NCBI GenBank assembly: GCA_023488685.1
Contig: JAMDDR010000053.1
Location: forward strand, 1 to 40,183
Source of the DNA: Chloroflexota bacterium
GTDB lineage: Bacteria; Chloroflexota; Anaerolineae; J036; Brachytrichaceae
Direction of reading: 5' to 3'
Length of the DNA: 40,183 nucleotides
Shown here piece after piece: positions 1 to 8,215 of this stretch; within the stretch, counting starts at the first letter, position 1; the number at the start of each line of letters is the position of its first letter. The notes beneath the pieces are model-generated. The model saw only the letters and a list, made by a program, of their open reading frames with translations. It had not been told where the DNA came from and searched no databases. The position numbers and the translations under genes are program-made.

Positions 1-2
1 AT

Positions 3-860
3 TACGTGCCGAAAGCAGAGGCGCGCTCGCGCGCCCTGCAAAGCATCCGCCGCATCGGCGTGCTGACCCCCTTCTTCACAGCGCCCTCCTTCGTCCAGCG
101 CCTGCGCGGGATCGACGCCGTGCTGGCGCGTAACAATTACGAACTGATCGTCTACGTCGTCGACTCACTGGCGCGGCTGCAAGGGCACCTGACAGCACTC
201 CCACTGACTGGCAACCTGGACGGACTGGTGATCATGTCGCTGCCATTTGACGAGAGCGACGCCAGGCGGCTGGTGAAACATGGGCTCGCCGCTGTTTCCA
301 TCGAATCGTCGCGTGCGGAGTTCAGCAGCGTGGTGATTGACGATTGTGCCGGCGGCCGGCTGGCAGCGCACTATTTGATGGACAAGGGGCATCGCAAGTG
401 TGCCTTCGTCGGGGATTTATATCCGCCGGATTACGCCATCCGGCCGACGGCGGCGCGCCTGAAAGGATTCCGGCAGGCCCTGGCAGAAGCAGGCCTGGCG
501 TTGCCGGACGAGTGGATCGGCGCGGCACCTTGCGATCAGGCGCCGACGGCACAGGTTTGCCGGCAGTTGTTGAACCTGCCCGACCGCCCAAGTGCCGTCT
601 TCTGCACCGCCGATTTGCAGGCCATCAGCGTCCTGGCCGTGGCACGTGAGTTGGGCCTGCGCATGCCGCAGGACCTGGCGGTGGTTGGTTTCGACGATCT
701 CGACATCGCCAGCTACGTTGGGTTGACGACCATCCGCCAGCCGCTCGACGACTCCGGCCGCATCGCCGCCGAGTTGCTGCTGGCGCACGCTGCGGATGCC
801 AGACGGCCGGTGCAGCAGGTGCGTCTTTCGCTCGAGGTGGTCAGGCGGGAGACGGCGTGA
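3..860 (+). CDS. LacI-family transcriptional regulator (5' end outside window)
   Basis: Sugar-responsive DNA-binding repressor of the LacI/GalR family, acting in the cytoplasm. The frame is open to the window edge. The first visible residues (Y-V-P-K-A-E-A-R-S) look like the end of the N-terminal helix-turn-helix and hinge, so about 50 residues of DNA-binding domain are missing only because the window starts here. The rest is the periplasmic-binding-protein-like effector domain, starting at RRIGVLTPFF and ending with the typical VVGFDDLDIASYVGLTTIRQ block followed by LDDSGRIAAELLL. It lies directly upstream of, and on the same strand as, the aglEFG transport genes, so it is probably their regulator; that link is inferred from position. 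The family is certain; the ligand is not known. Confidence 0.93.
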   Translation, partial: YVPKAEARSRALQSIRRIGVLTPFFTAPSFVQRLRGIDAVLARNNYELIVYVVDSLARLQGHLTALPLTGNLDGLVIMSLPFDESDARRLVKHGLAAVSIESSRAEFSSVVIDDCAGGRLAAHYLMDKGHRKCAFVGDLYPPDYAIRPTAARLKGFRQALAEAGLALPDEWIGAAPCDQAPTAQVCRQLLNLPDRPSAVFCTADLQAISVLAVARELGLRMPQDLAVVGFDDLDIASYVGLTTIRQPLDDSGRIAAELLLAHAADARRPVQQVRLSLEVVRRETA

Positions 861-861
861 G

Positions 862-891
862 CGATCCATCGGGTGATACATTGATGGATCG
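862..891. repeat. Inverted repeat after the LacI gene
   Basis: CGATCCATC (862-870) and GATGGATCG (883-891) are perfect 9-bp inverted arms around a 12-base loop, starting 2 bases after the regulator's stop codon. There is no T-run, so this is a weak terminator at best. The right arm overlaps the candidate aglE promoter and its palindrome, so the repeat could also be part of an operator. Confidence 0.5.
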
Positions 892-908
892 GCCGATGGG
901 TCGATAAT
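881..908 (+). promoter_or_regulatory. Candidate promoter of aglEFG with an operator-like palindrome in its spacer
   Basis: TTGATG (881-886) and GATAAT (903-908) form a sigma70-like -35/-10 pair with a 16-base spacer. The perfect 10-bp palindrome ATCGGCCGAT (888-897) sits inside the spacer, where a bound LacI-type repressor would block RNA polymerase. The predicted transcript would have a leader of roughly 165 bases before aglE. The box matches (4/6 and 5/6) and palindrome are seen directly; binding by the upstream regulator is inference. Confidence 0.4.
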
Positions 909-1081
909 AGAAGGAGGTGATGCACAAGCAGTTTTCTTGCGATCACCGTAGTACAACCAATACACCACAGCCAACATCCAACTCCACTGACCCATACTGC
1001 GCAGATTTGTTCCTTGTGTCTGTTCAGTGTCATTCGAAGGGTTTGTTTGAAAGTCAGTGTTCGTAAGTGGAGGAGTAGAAC

Positions 1082-2590
1082 ATGTTGCGCAAACCGCTCA
1101 GAAAGCCCCTATCCTTCCTGGCCGTCATGTGCGTGGCGCTTGCCGCATGCGGCGCCCCTACGGCAGCTCCCACAGCCGCCCCGGCAGCGACGGAAGCCGC
1201 GACCACGGCCCCGGCTGAAGAAGCCACCATGGCCCCAACCGAAGCCCCGACGGAGGCAGCTACAGAGGCAGCCACTGAGGCCGCGACCGCCACCACGGCG
1301 GCAGAAGCCACCACAGCCCCCGAGGCAACTTCCGCGACCGGCGAGGCGCCGGCAGGCCAGGAACTGGCCGACGCGCTCACCGGTATGTACAAGGGCACCA
1401 AGGTGACCATGGCCGGTCCGTTCACCGACAACGACGCGGTGAAGTTCGATAACTCGGTCAAGGACTTCGAGGAGAAGACCGGCATCGACATCCAGTACGA
1501 GGGCTCGAAGGAATTCGAGGCCTCCATCGCGATCCGCATCGACGGCGGCGATCCGCCGGACATCGTGGACTTCCCGCAGCCGGGCTTGCTGCAGACGTTC
1601 GTCAACAAGGGCTCGGCGATCGACCTGACCGATATCGTCAACCAGGATTGGTTGAAGAAGAACTACAACCAGTCGTGGCTGGACATGGCGACGATGGAAG
1701 GCCCCAATGGCACGATCACGGCCGGTGTGTGGAACCGCGTGAACGGCAAGTCACTGGTGTGGTATCCGAAGGCCGCGTTTGACGAGGCCGGCTACAAGGT
1801 TCCGCAGACGTGGGACGAGCTGATGGCGCTCACCGACCAGATCGTCAGCGATGGCGACACGCCCTGGTGCATCGGCATCGAGTCCGGCGCCGCGACCGGC
1901 TGGCCGATGACCGACTGGATCGAGGATATCCTGCTGCGAACCACCTCGCTGGAGAACTATGACAAATGGGTGGCGGGTGAACTGAAGTTCGACTCGCCCG
2001 AGGTGCGCACCGCCCTCGGCTATGTGACCAAGATCTGGTTCGACGACAAGTACGTGTACGGCGGTCGCAAGGCCATTGCGACCACTTCCTTCGGCGACGC
2101 CCCCAAGCCGATGTTCGAGAACCCGCCCAAGTGCTGGCTGCACCGGCAGGCCAACTTCATCACCACGTTCTTCCCCGAGGGCAAGGTGGCGGGCACGGAT
2201 TATGCGTTCTTCTATCTGCCGCCCATCGGCGATCAGTACGGCAAGCCCGTGCTGGTGGCCGGCGACATCTACGCCATGTTCAAGGACCGGCCCGAAGTGC
2301 GCGCGGTGATCCAGTACTTCTCGACCGGCGCATCGGTGGAAGGCTGGGTGAAGGCCGGCGGCGCCATCTCGCCGCACAATGACTCGTCGCTGGATTGGTA
2401 CACGAACGAGGTCGACCGCGGCGTGGCGGACATCATCCTGACAGCCGATTCGGTGCGCTTCGACGGCTCGGATCTGATGCCGAGCGCGGTCGGCGCCGGC
2501 GCGTTCTGGAAGTCGATGACCTCCTACGTCAGCGGCTCGATCGATCTCGATACAGCGCTCACAGAGATCGACGCTGCGTGGCCCAAGTAA
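1082..2590 (+). CDS. aglE: Alpha-glucoside-type ABC transporter, substrate-binding lipoprotein (AglE-like)
   Basis: Extracellular sugar-binding subunit (SBP_bac family 1/8) that delivers an oligosaccharide, probably an alpha-glucoside, to the AglF-AglG channel. The ATG at 1082 follows a good ribosome site (GGAGGAG at 1069-1075). Residues 1-22 form a lipoprotein signal peptide with lipobox LAAC (Cys23). A linker of about 75 residues made almost only of Ala, Thr, Glu and Pro follows, probably a spacer off the membrane. The binding domain begins near residue 100. The C-terminal block RFDGSDLMPSAVGAGAFWKS is typical of AglE. It is the first gene of the aglEFG set. The substrate is inferred from family resemblance only. 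Confidence 0.9.
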   Translation: MLRKPLRKPLSFLAVMCVALAACGAPTAAPTAAPAATEAATTAPAEEATMAPTEAPTEAATEAATEAATATTAAEATTAPEATSATGEAPAGQELADALTGMYKGTKVTMAGPFTDNDAVKFDNSVKDFEEKTGIDIQYEGSKEFEASIAIRIDGGDPPDIVDFPQPGLLQTFVNKGSAIDLTDIVNQDWLKKNYNQSWLDMATMEGPNGTITAGVWNRVNGKSLVWYPKAAFDEAGYKVPQTWDELMALTDQIVSDGDTPWCIGIESGAATGWPMTDWIEDILLRTTSLENYDKWVAGELKFDSPEVRTALGYVTKIWFDDKYVYGGRKAIATTSFGDAPKPMFENPPKCWLHRQANFITTFFPEGKVAGTDYAFFYLPPIGDQYGKPVLVAGDIYAMFKDRPEVRAVIQYFSTGASVEGWVKAGGAISPHNDSSLDWYTNEVDRGVADIILTADSVRFDGSDLMPSAVGAGAFWKSMTSYVSGSIDLDTALTEIDAAWPK

Positions 2591-2632
2591 ACGTCTGGAA
2601 GGTCTGAAACATCTGAAGTGAAATAGTCGCAG

Positions 2633-2666
2633 GGTGTCGGGCGAACCATTGGCTTCGCCCGACACC
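2633..2666 (+). promoter_or_regulatory. Strong hairpin between aglE and aglF
   Basis: A perfect 13-bp inverted repeat (GGTGTCGGGCGAA at 2633-2645, TTCGCCCGACACC at 2654-2666) with an 8-base loop lies 43 bases after the aglE stop. It has no T-run, so it is probably not a full terminator. In many importer operons such a hairpin stabilises the upstream binding-protein mRNA or attenuates the permease genes, giving excess binding protein. That role is inferred here. Confidence 0.65.
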
Positions 2667-2751
2667 GGGGCCCATGGTCATCGCCGTGGAATCACGCATC
2701 CGCAGAATCGTGCTGTGATGCTCATATCCCCTACAGTAAGGAGAGGCGCGA

Positions 2752-3867
2752 ATGATTAGCCAAGAAGCGAAGGGTGGCGGCGGCATTCTCACCTGGCTGA
2801 CGATCAACGCCAGCCGCATCCTGGTCTCGCTGTTCGTCCCGGTGATTACGTTCCTCGTGTTGTGGCAGGGCTTCATCTTCCTCAGAGACAGCCAGGCCTC
2901 GCAGATCGTGTTGATCCTGGTCGCCATCGTGTGGGGTGTGGGCGGGGTGGCGGCCCTGTATCTACTCGCCAACTGGATGGTCGAGCAGCTCCCGCGGGAA
3001 TGGACCCGCCGGCTGCAGCCATTTGTCTTTATCGGTCCGGGGATTGCCATCCTGGGCTGGTTCCTGGCGATCCCGGTCATCCGCACGCTGCTCCTCAGCT
3101 TCCAGGACGCGACCAGCACGACGTTCATCGGACTGGCTAACTACGCCTTCGCCCTGACGGACCGGGTCATGCTGGAAGCCTTCCGCAATAACCTGCTGTG
3201 GATGATCTTCGGCACGTTCTTCTGCGTGGCGCTGGGCCTGCTGATCGCGGTGCTGGCGGATCGCAGCCGCTTCGAAACCATCTACAAGGCCATCATCTTC
3301 ATGCCTATGGCCATCTCATTCGTCGGCGCAGGCGTGATTTGGAAGTTTGTCTACACCTACAAGGGGGAGGGCTCCGGCATCGCCGAGATCGGCCTGCTGA
3401 ACGCCATCGTGCTCGCGCTGGGCGGGCAATCGCAGCCGTGGCTGACCCAGCCGCCCTGGAATAATTTCTTCCTGATCGTCATCATGGTGTGGTTGCAGAC
3501 CGGCTTTGCCATGGTGGTGATCTCGTCCGCAATCAAGGGCATCCCGGCCGAGTTGCTGGAGGCCGCGCGCGTGGATGGCGCCAGCGAGGTGCGAATGTTC
3601 TTCGGCATCATCATCCCCACCATCCAGGGCACGCTGCTGACGGTCACCACGACCATCCTGATCTTCAGCCTGAAGCTGTTCGACATCGTGCGGGTGATGA
3701 CGGGCGGCAACAACGGCACGAACGTGATCGCGAACGAGTTTTACATCCAGCGCTTCACGTATGGCAACCCAGGCACGGCGTCGGCCATCGCCATCATCCT
3801 GTTGATCGCCGTGATCCCGATCATGATCTACAACCTGCGACAGTTCCGGGAGAGGAGGGCATTCTGA
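2752..3867 (+). CDS. aglF: Alpha-glucoside-type ABC transporter permease (AglF/MalF-like)
   Basis: Inner-membrane channel subunit of the sugar importer (BPD_transp_1, MalF type), 371 residues. The start follows AAGGAG at 2738-2743. The N-terminus has two membrane segments (about residues 20-43 and 49-72), then the conserved core from FVFIGPGIAILGWFLAIPVI onward. The EAA loop that contacts the ATPase reads IPAELLEAARVDGASEVRMF. Its stop codon overlaps the aglG start (TGATG), showing tight translational coupling. No ABC ATPase of the MsmK/AglK type follows in this window, so the ATPase must be encoded elsewhere, as is common for this family. Confidence 0.92.
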   Translation: MISQEAKGGGGILTWLTINASRILVSLFVPVITFLVLWQGFIFLRDSQASQIVLILVAIVWGVGGVAALYLLANWMVEQLPREWTRRLQPFVFIGPGIAILGWFLAIPVIRTLLLSFQDATSTTFIGLANYAFALTDRVMLEAFRNNLLWMIFGTFFCVALGLLIAVLADRSRFETIYKAIIFMPMAISFVGAGVIWKFVYTYKGEGSGIAEIGLLNAIVLALGGQSQPWLTQPPWNNFFLIVIMVWLQTGFAMVVISSAIKGIPAELLEAARVDGASEVRMFFGIIIPTIQGTLLTVTTTILIFSLKLFDIVRVMTGGNNGTNVIANEFYIQRFTYGNPGTASAIAIILLIAVIPIMIYNLRQFRERRAF

Positions 3868-5018
3868 TGGCTGTTCCGGCACAAAGTCTCCAACCGCAAG
3901 CGCGGGCGACGCGCGCGCAGACGCGCAGTCTAAAAGGACAACGGCGCACCTCCGGGCTGGTGGTGAACGGCGCGCTGATCCTGATCTGCGTGCTGTGGAT
4001 CGTCCCCGCGCTGGGGGTGTTCATCACCTCCTTCCGCAACAGCGAAGATATCTTCCGCACCGGCTGGTGGACGGTCTTCCCGCACCAGGCTTACACCAAG
4101 GTGAGTGAGATCAAGCTGGACCCATCGGTGGACACCACCGCGCCGATCCAGGTGGAGGGCATCACCAGCACCTTCGAGGAGCTGCGCAACGGCGTGGTGC
4201 TGCCGGATGGCCGCAAGCTGGTGTGGTTCGGCAACCGGCGCACACGCCTGATCGAGGTCTTCGGCCAGGGGTGGCAGGGCTTCGACACCAACCTGACCCT
4301 GGAGAATTACCAGAACGTGCTGACCGGGAGGGAGATCCGCTTCAAGGATGGGCAGGGCAACGAGATTATGCGCAAGGGCAACGACCTGAGCGGCGCCTTC
4401 CTCAACTCCATCGCCGTGGCCGTCCCGTCGACCATCATCCCCATCCTGATCGCCGCCTTCGCCGCGTATGGGTTCGCCTGGTTGAACTTCCCCGGGCGCA
4501 AGTTCCTGTTCACCATCGTGGTGGCGCTGCTGGTGGTGCCGTTGCAGATCGCGCTGGTGCCGATCCTGCAGGACTACACGCGGCTCAACCTGAACGGCAC
4601 GTTCCTGGCCATCTGGCTGGCGCACACGGGCTTCGGCCTGCCGCTGGCGATCTACCTGCTGTTCAACTACATGAGCCAGTTGCCGCGCGACCTGCTGGAG
4701 TCGGCGTTCATCGACGGCGCGTCCAACTTCACCATCTTTACGCGCCTGATCCTGCCGCTGTCGATCCCGGCGCTGGCCTCCTTCGCCATCTTTCAATTCC
4801 TGTGGGTATGGAACGACTACCTGGTGGCGCTGGTGTTCCTGGGTGATAAGACCCGCGTGGTGACCAGCGCGCTGGCGGCCATCGTGGGCGAGAAGGGCCA
4901 GGACTGGCACCTGCTGACGGCCGGCGCGTTCATCAGCATGCTGCTGCCGCTGGCGGTGTTCTTCGCGCTGCAGCGCTACTTCGTGCGCGGCCTGCTGGCG
5001 GGGTCGGTGAAGGGGTAG
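3867..5018 (+). CDS. aglG: Alpha-glucoside-type ABC transporter permease (AglG/MalG-like)
   Basis: Second channel subunit, 383 residues. The frame is open upstream to 3489, but the ATG at 3867 is chosen because it overlaps the aglF stop, follows a GAGAGGAGG ribosome site, and gives the expected AglG length. After TM1 (about residues 32-53) there is a long outside insert of about 110 residues before the transporter core, a known AglG trait. The EAA loop is LPRDLLESAFIDGASNFTIF, and the end RYFVRGLLAGSVKG is typical of AglG. It forms the channel with AglF. No clear terminator follows. Confidence 0.92.
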   Translation: MAVPAQSLQPQARATRAQTRSLKGQRRTSGLVVNGALILICVLWIVPALGVFITSFRNSEDIFRTGWWTVFPHQAYTKVSEIKLDPSVDTTAPIQVEGITSTFEELRNGVVLPDGRKLVWFGNRRTRLIEVFGQGWQGFDTNLTLENYQNVLTGREIRFKDGQGNEIMRKGNDLSGAFLNSIAVAVPSTIIPILIAAFAAYGFAWLNFPGRKFLFTIVVALLVVPLQIALVPILQDYTRLNLNGTFLAIWLAHTGFGLPLAIYLLFNYMSQLPRDLLESAFIDGASNFTIFTRLILPLSIPALASFAIFQFLWVWNDYLVALVFLGDKTRVVTSALAAIVGEKGQDWHLLTAGAFISMLLPLAVFFALQRYFVRGLLAGSVKG

Positions 5019-5205
5019 GGATGGGACACGAATTGCGCGGATGATGATGGTTGTGTACTGAGTGGCTGGCTGATTGCATTGCGTCAGGTGCATCTTGTCA
5101 TGCAGGTGCTTCCGCCTGAGACGCGAAGTTGTCCTGTGGTGTTTTCACCCTGAGCGGCTTCGTCGTTTCTCAACATGAACATCCCATTCTGCCCACCCAC
5201 TCCGC

Positions 5206-5555
5206 TCACGGCCTCACCCCCACAATCATCTTGTGATCGGTGTCGATGCACACTGCTTCGAGCATCTCCTTGAGAAGGGTATGCCGGTGAGCCTTGTCTG
5301 CCTTTGCCCAGGCCACACTGAATGCGACCATCTGCTCACGCATGTTCACCACATGACTGGTATCAGGGATTACCAGGCTGTTGATGTCGCGGATCAGTTG
5401 TTGTGCCTCTTCTCGTACGCTGGAATGTTGGCTTCATCGATCAGCCCGTGCAGGGCATCTCGCCGCTTCACGATGTTTTCCGTCTCGGAGTTGCTGGAAA
5501 CCAGCTCTCGCACTCGCTTGCGCCAGTCATCGGGCAGGTGCAGCAGTGTGATCAC
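5206..5555 (-). pseudogene. Remnant of a large serine recombinase (C-terminal end), frameshifted
   Basis: Read on the minus strand, 5555 to about 5415 encodes a piece starting VITLLHLPDDWRKRVRELV, then a single shift of frame leads into EEAQQLIRDINSLV and on to a stop at 5206. The joined text has the layout of the coiled-coil C-terminus of large serine recombinases: an LPxDWRxR start, a charged helix, then a block ending LLKEMLEAVCIDTDHKMIVG-VRP, matching the family's L-E-A-V-x-(V/I)-D-x-x-x-x-(R/K)-(R/M)-I-V-x-(L/V) ending. The catalytic and zinc-ribbon parts are gone. It is a dead gene, probably from an integrated element, next to the STAND cluster. Confidence 0.65.
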
Positions 5556-5846
5556 TCGAGGCTAAACGCAGGCATGCCTTTCTTCGCTAATGTCCAGTGC
5601 TGTTCAATGAGGTTTATTGCGCCTCGCATCTTCGGTGTATAGTTTCTGTTACTGCAGTTGCCTTTCTTTCAATGCTGAGGGGGTAGTGTTGAGGTCGCCT
5701 GTTGTGTTGTAGAGACAACTGTATACCGTCCGTGAGTCCCTGGAGAGGGACCGGATGGATAGACAAATCCTCGTCCACGCTAACATGGGTTGCACCGGGA
5801 ATCTGCGCGGCAGCACGATGATATCGCGTGAGTCCGACTTGATCAA
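5556..5846. other. Intergenic region before the STAND cluster
   Basis: No convincing gene is seen. A minus-strand frame of 65 codons (5649-5846) has no recognisable motif and no ribosome site. Short stretches on the minus strand near 5560-5620 read through as protein-like text but are interrupted, and may belong to the same decayed element as the recombinase remnant. The promoter of the following cluster should lie here, but I could not pick a pair of boxes with confidence. Confidence 0.4.
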
Positions 5847-8195
5847 ATGAAACCGTTCGCTATGGCTGAGATCTGGAATTGGCTGCTGACCAAGGCATTG
5901 GTCATTGGCGGCGTGGCGGCAGGAGTCTTCCTGCTTCTGGCAGTGTTGCTACGCGTCAACTTTGACGTCGAGCGGGCTCATTACGCTAACGAGACCGAAC
6001 TATCAGGCTCGGACCCGCTGATTGTTGCCCTCCATCCCACGAATCTCTCATACCTTGCAGCAAATGAGCGCGGCTATCCGATCAGTATCTGGATATCGGC
6101 GACTGCTACCACCTCAGTTAGCACGATCTACACTGTAACGATCATCGACGAAGGACATCTTCTGTTTGAGGATGAAAGCGGCAAGATAGCGAGCGCACCA
6201 TTCGTCATAACGGTTCCGGTGGCTACGACTGGCCGCATCACCGTGTATGTGCGGCCCAAGCCCTTGCAACGCCGCGATGCAGTTTCGACGCGTCTCCATT
6301 TCGATGTGGCGACTGGCGGGATCAGGATAAAAGATGTGTCGTTTGGCATGCGGATCGACAGCGAGAGGGATACGTGGGGGCGCGCGCTCGCGCAGCAATT
6401 CTCGGAAGGGCTTGCGTTGCCACTGGCGTTGGCCAGCGGCTTTCTAGGATATCTGATTGACAACCGTCGCCGTCATGTGCAAAGTGTCTCACAGAGTCGG
6501 CAGGCGACCATCACCGCAGCCAAAGAACTGATGCAAAGTGATCCGATTCGCGCCGGCGAGCGACTTCTCGCCATCGAAAATCAAGTTGCAGCGGAGGGAT
6601 GGCCCGAGGATCTGCGTACAGAGGTAGGAGCGACAACAGATCAGTTTAAGGCGACCTGCCGACAGAAAGAGAGTATGTTTCTCGAAGAAATTGGCAAGGC
6701 GCTCGACAAAGGGCTTAATGTCCAAGCGGCACGGCTGTTTGCGGTCATGGAGGACTATATGACACAAGAAACAGCCAACTACTGTCGTACCATCCACTCG
6801 GTACTGCTGAGCCAAAAATCCCCGACGACTGATGACCGCATGTCTTTTATAAACTTGATTAAGCAGGCGGCTGTGGCTACAACAACATTGTGGCAGTCGT
6901 ATCCGCATCAGGCTACACGCTTCGCTACGCAGGTGCTATTGAGACTTGTAACGATGCCGGTACCTGATCCAGACGGACTTAAGGATCTGTTGAGCGACGT
7001 GCTCGATGTCCCAAAGTGTGCGCCATTATGGCATTTGCCTGAGTTGCAGCGCTTCTTCCCTAGACTCGCAATGCAGCCTTATGTTCAACCTTCGCTGGCA
7101 CGGAACAGGGTCATCGTGGATGATCCCCCGGTGGAGAGTTGGTTGGAAAATCTGGGCATTTCCAACCCAAATCCTTTCCGGTACACCACTGCCGCCGATG
7201 ATCCGTACCTGCAACGTTACTGGGAAGATCCTGAGCGATGGGGTTTTGTGCGGAACGAAATGCCACTCGTCGTCCGTGCAGCCTGTGACGCCGATTGCGA
7301 TATGGCAGCGCACATGCTACGTGCCGGCTTGCGGGGCCAATACCAGTCGGCTAAAGGCTCACCCACAAACGTCACCATGTTTGACGTAAGCCTGAGCCTG
7401 CCGCTTGAGACAAGTGACGGCTCACTGACGGATATCGTGCGCGCCATTTCTAGCGCATACGCCGAGGTATGGCTCAGTCTGCTCGAGAACAACCAATGGA
7501 TTATTATGAGCATGCCAGACAGCGAGCGCAGGGTGCTGTTGCAAATGCTCTCCTGGTATGCCGGATCGTTGGATGCAGTACGGCTCCGCCTCCGGCTATT
7601 GGACAAGGAGGTCGAGCAGCCTGTAGATGCGTTCGAGGATGTGCCCGAGGTCGCACAACTCCATCTTGGACAGTTGTTCACCTGGCTGCGTGTCCGCCCA
7701 CCACGATTCGAAAAAACCTGTCTTGTGGTCACGTGCCGAGTTGGCAACGCCATATCCGCTTGCGTGGAGGAGATAAAGATGCTGGCGGAGCTTGATACCC
7801 AATCAGCGGAAGCGGGTGTGATCCTCAAAGTCTTTCTCCCTGAAGCGGTGGCGTTCGATAACCCGTTTTTCAACTCGGTGAATTTGAGGTGGAGCGACGA
7901 TGCTCTGCGACATATGCTGGATGCCCGTATCCAACACGCGTCGCGAAACAAGCTTGGCGGTCTGACTGATTTGTTTGATGTGAGCATGATTGCGCCGTCG
8001 CTTGCACTACCCGATGGGCCCAATGATCCGGTGAACGATCTGCAGGACAAGATCGACTGTTTTGTTCGTGAGTCCAAAGGTTCTCTGGGGTACCTGCTCG
8101 AACGGTGCGACGCGCTGATCAGAAGTCACGTACAGAGCGGCGTGGATCCCGAAGCGAAGCTAGCGCCGTCCGAGTTGGATAGGTTCATCGGATAG
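5847..8195 (+). CDS. Membrane-anchored STAND-like protein with a degenerate P-loop
   Basis: Unrecognised as a named family; 782 residues. TM1 is at about residues 14-37, followed by a beta-rich part (38-185) predicted to be outside, then TM2 (about 188-205) and a large cytoplasmic part. Residues 430-490 match the NTPase entry region of the protein encoded at 9852 (NPFRYTTAADDPYLQRYWED against DPFEHLEASADPYLAKYF). Where that protein has APPGAGKTAL, this one has RAACDADCDMA, so the Walker A lysine is lost. A later block, ILKVFLPEAVAFDNPFF, matches LKAFLPIELESYW of the same neighbour, so the whole STAND core seems shared. It is probably a non-hydrolysing membrane sensor or anchor for the other NTPases. 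It is first in the cluster, 20 bases before the next gene. No strong ribosome site; Met6 is a possible alternative start. Confidence 0.75.
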   Translation: MKPFAMAEIWNWLLTKALVIGGVAAGVFLLLAVLLRVNFDVERAHYANETELSGSDPLIVALHPTNLSYLAANERGYPISIWISATATTSVSTIYTVTIIDEGHLLFEDESGKIASAPFVITVPVATTGRITVYVRPKPLQRRDAVSTRLHFDVATGGIRIKDVSFGMRIDSERDTWGRALAQQFSEGLALPLALASGFLGYLIDNRRRHVQSVSQSRQATITAAKELMQSDPIRAGERLLAIENQVAAEGWPEDLRTEVGATTDQFKATCRQKESMFLEEIGKALDKGLNVQAARLFAVMEDYMTQETANYCRTIHSVLLSQKSPTTDDRMSFINLIKQAAVATTTLWQSYPHQATRFATQVLLRLVTMPVPDPDGLKDLLSDVLDVPKCAPLWHLPELQRFFPRLAMQPYVQPSLARNRVIVDDPPVESWLENLGISNPNPFRYTTAADDPYLQRYWEDPERWGFVRNEMPLVVRAACDADCDMAAHMLRAGLRGQYQSAKGSPTNVTMFDVSLSLPLETSDGSLTDIVRAISSAYAEVWLSLLENNQWIIMSMPDSERRVLLQMLSWYAGSLDAVRLRLRLLDKEVEQPVDAFEDVPEVAQLHLGQLFTWLRVRPPRFEKTCLVVTCRVGNAISACVEEIKMLAELDTQSAEAGVILKVFLPEAVAFDNPFFNSVNLRWSDDALRHMLDARIQHASRNKLGGLTDLFDVSMIAPSLALPDGPNDPVNDLQDKIDCFVRESKGSLGYLLERCDALIRSHVQSGVDPEAKLAPSELDRFIG

Positions 8196-8215
8196 CGTGA
8201 TAATAGTATGCGAAC

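Noticed and set aside
920-1066. 48-codon frame just after an AAGGAGGTGA sequence
   Set aside because: The ribosome-site match is only two bases from the ATG, which is too close, and the peptide has no protein-like composition. The match itself may be chance.
3489-3866. 126-codon extension of aglG into the aglF gene
   Set aside because: It overlaps aglF in another frame, has no transporter features, and a good ribosome site and overlapping stop/start support the start at 3867.
3930-5093. 387-codon minus-strand frame opposite aglG
   Set aside because: Composition is rich in Arg, Gln, Asp and His, as expected for the reverse of a GC-rich gene; the plus-strand gene is certain.
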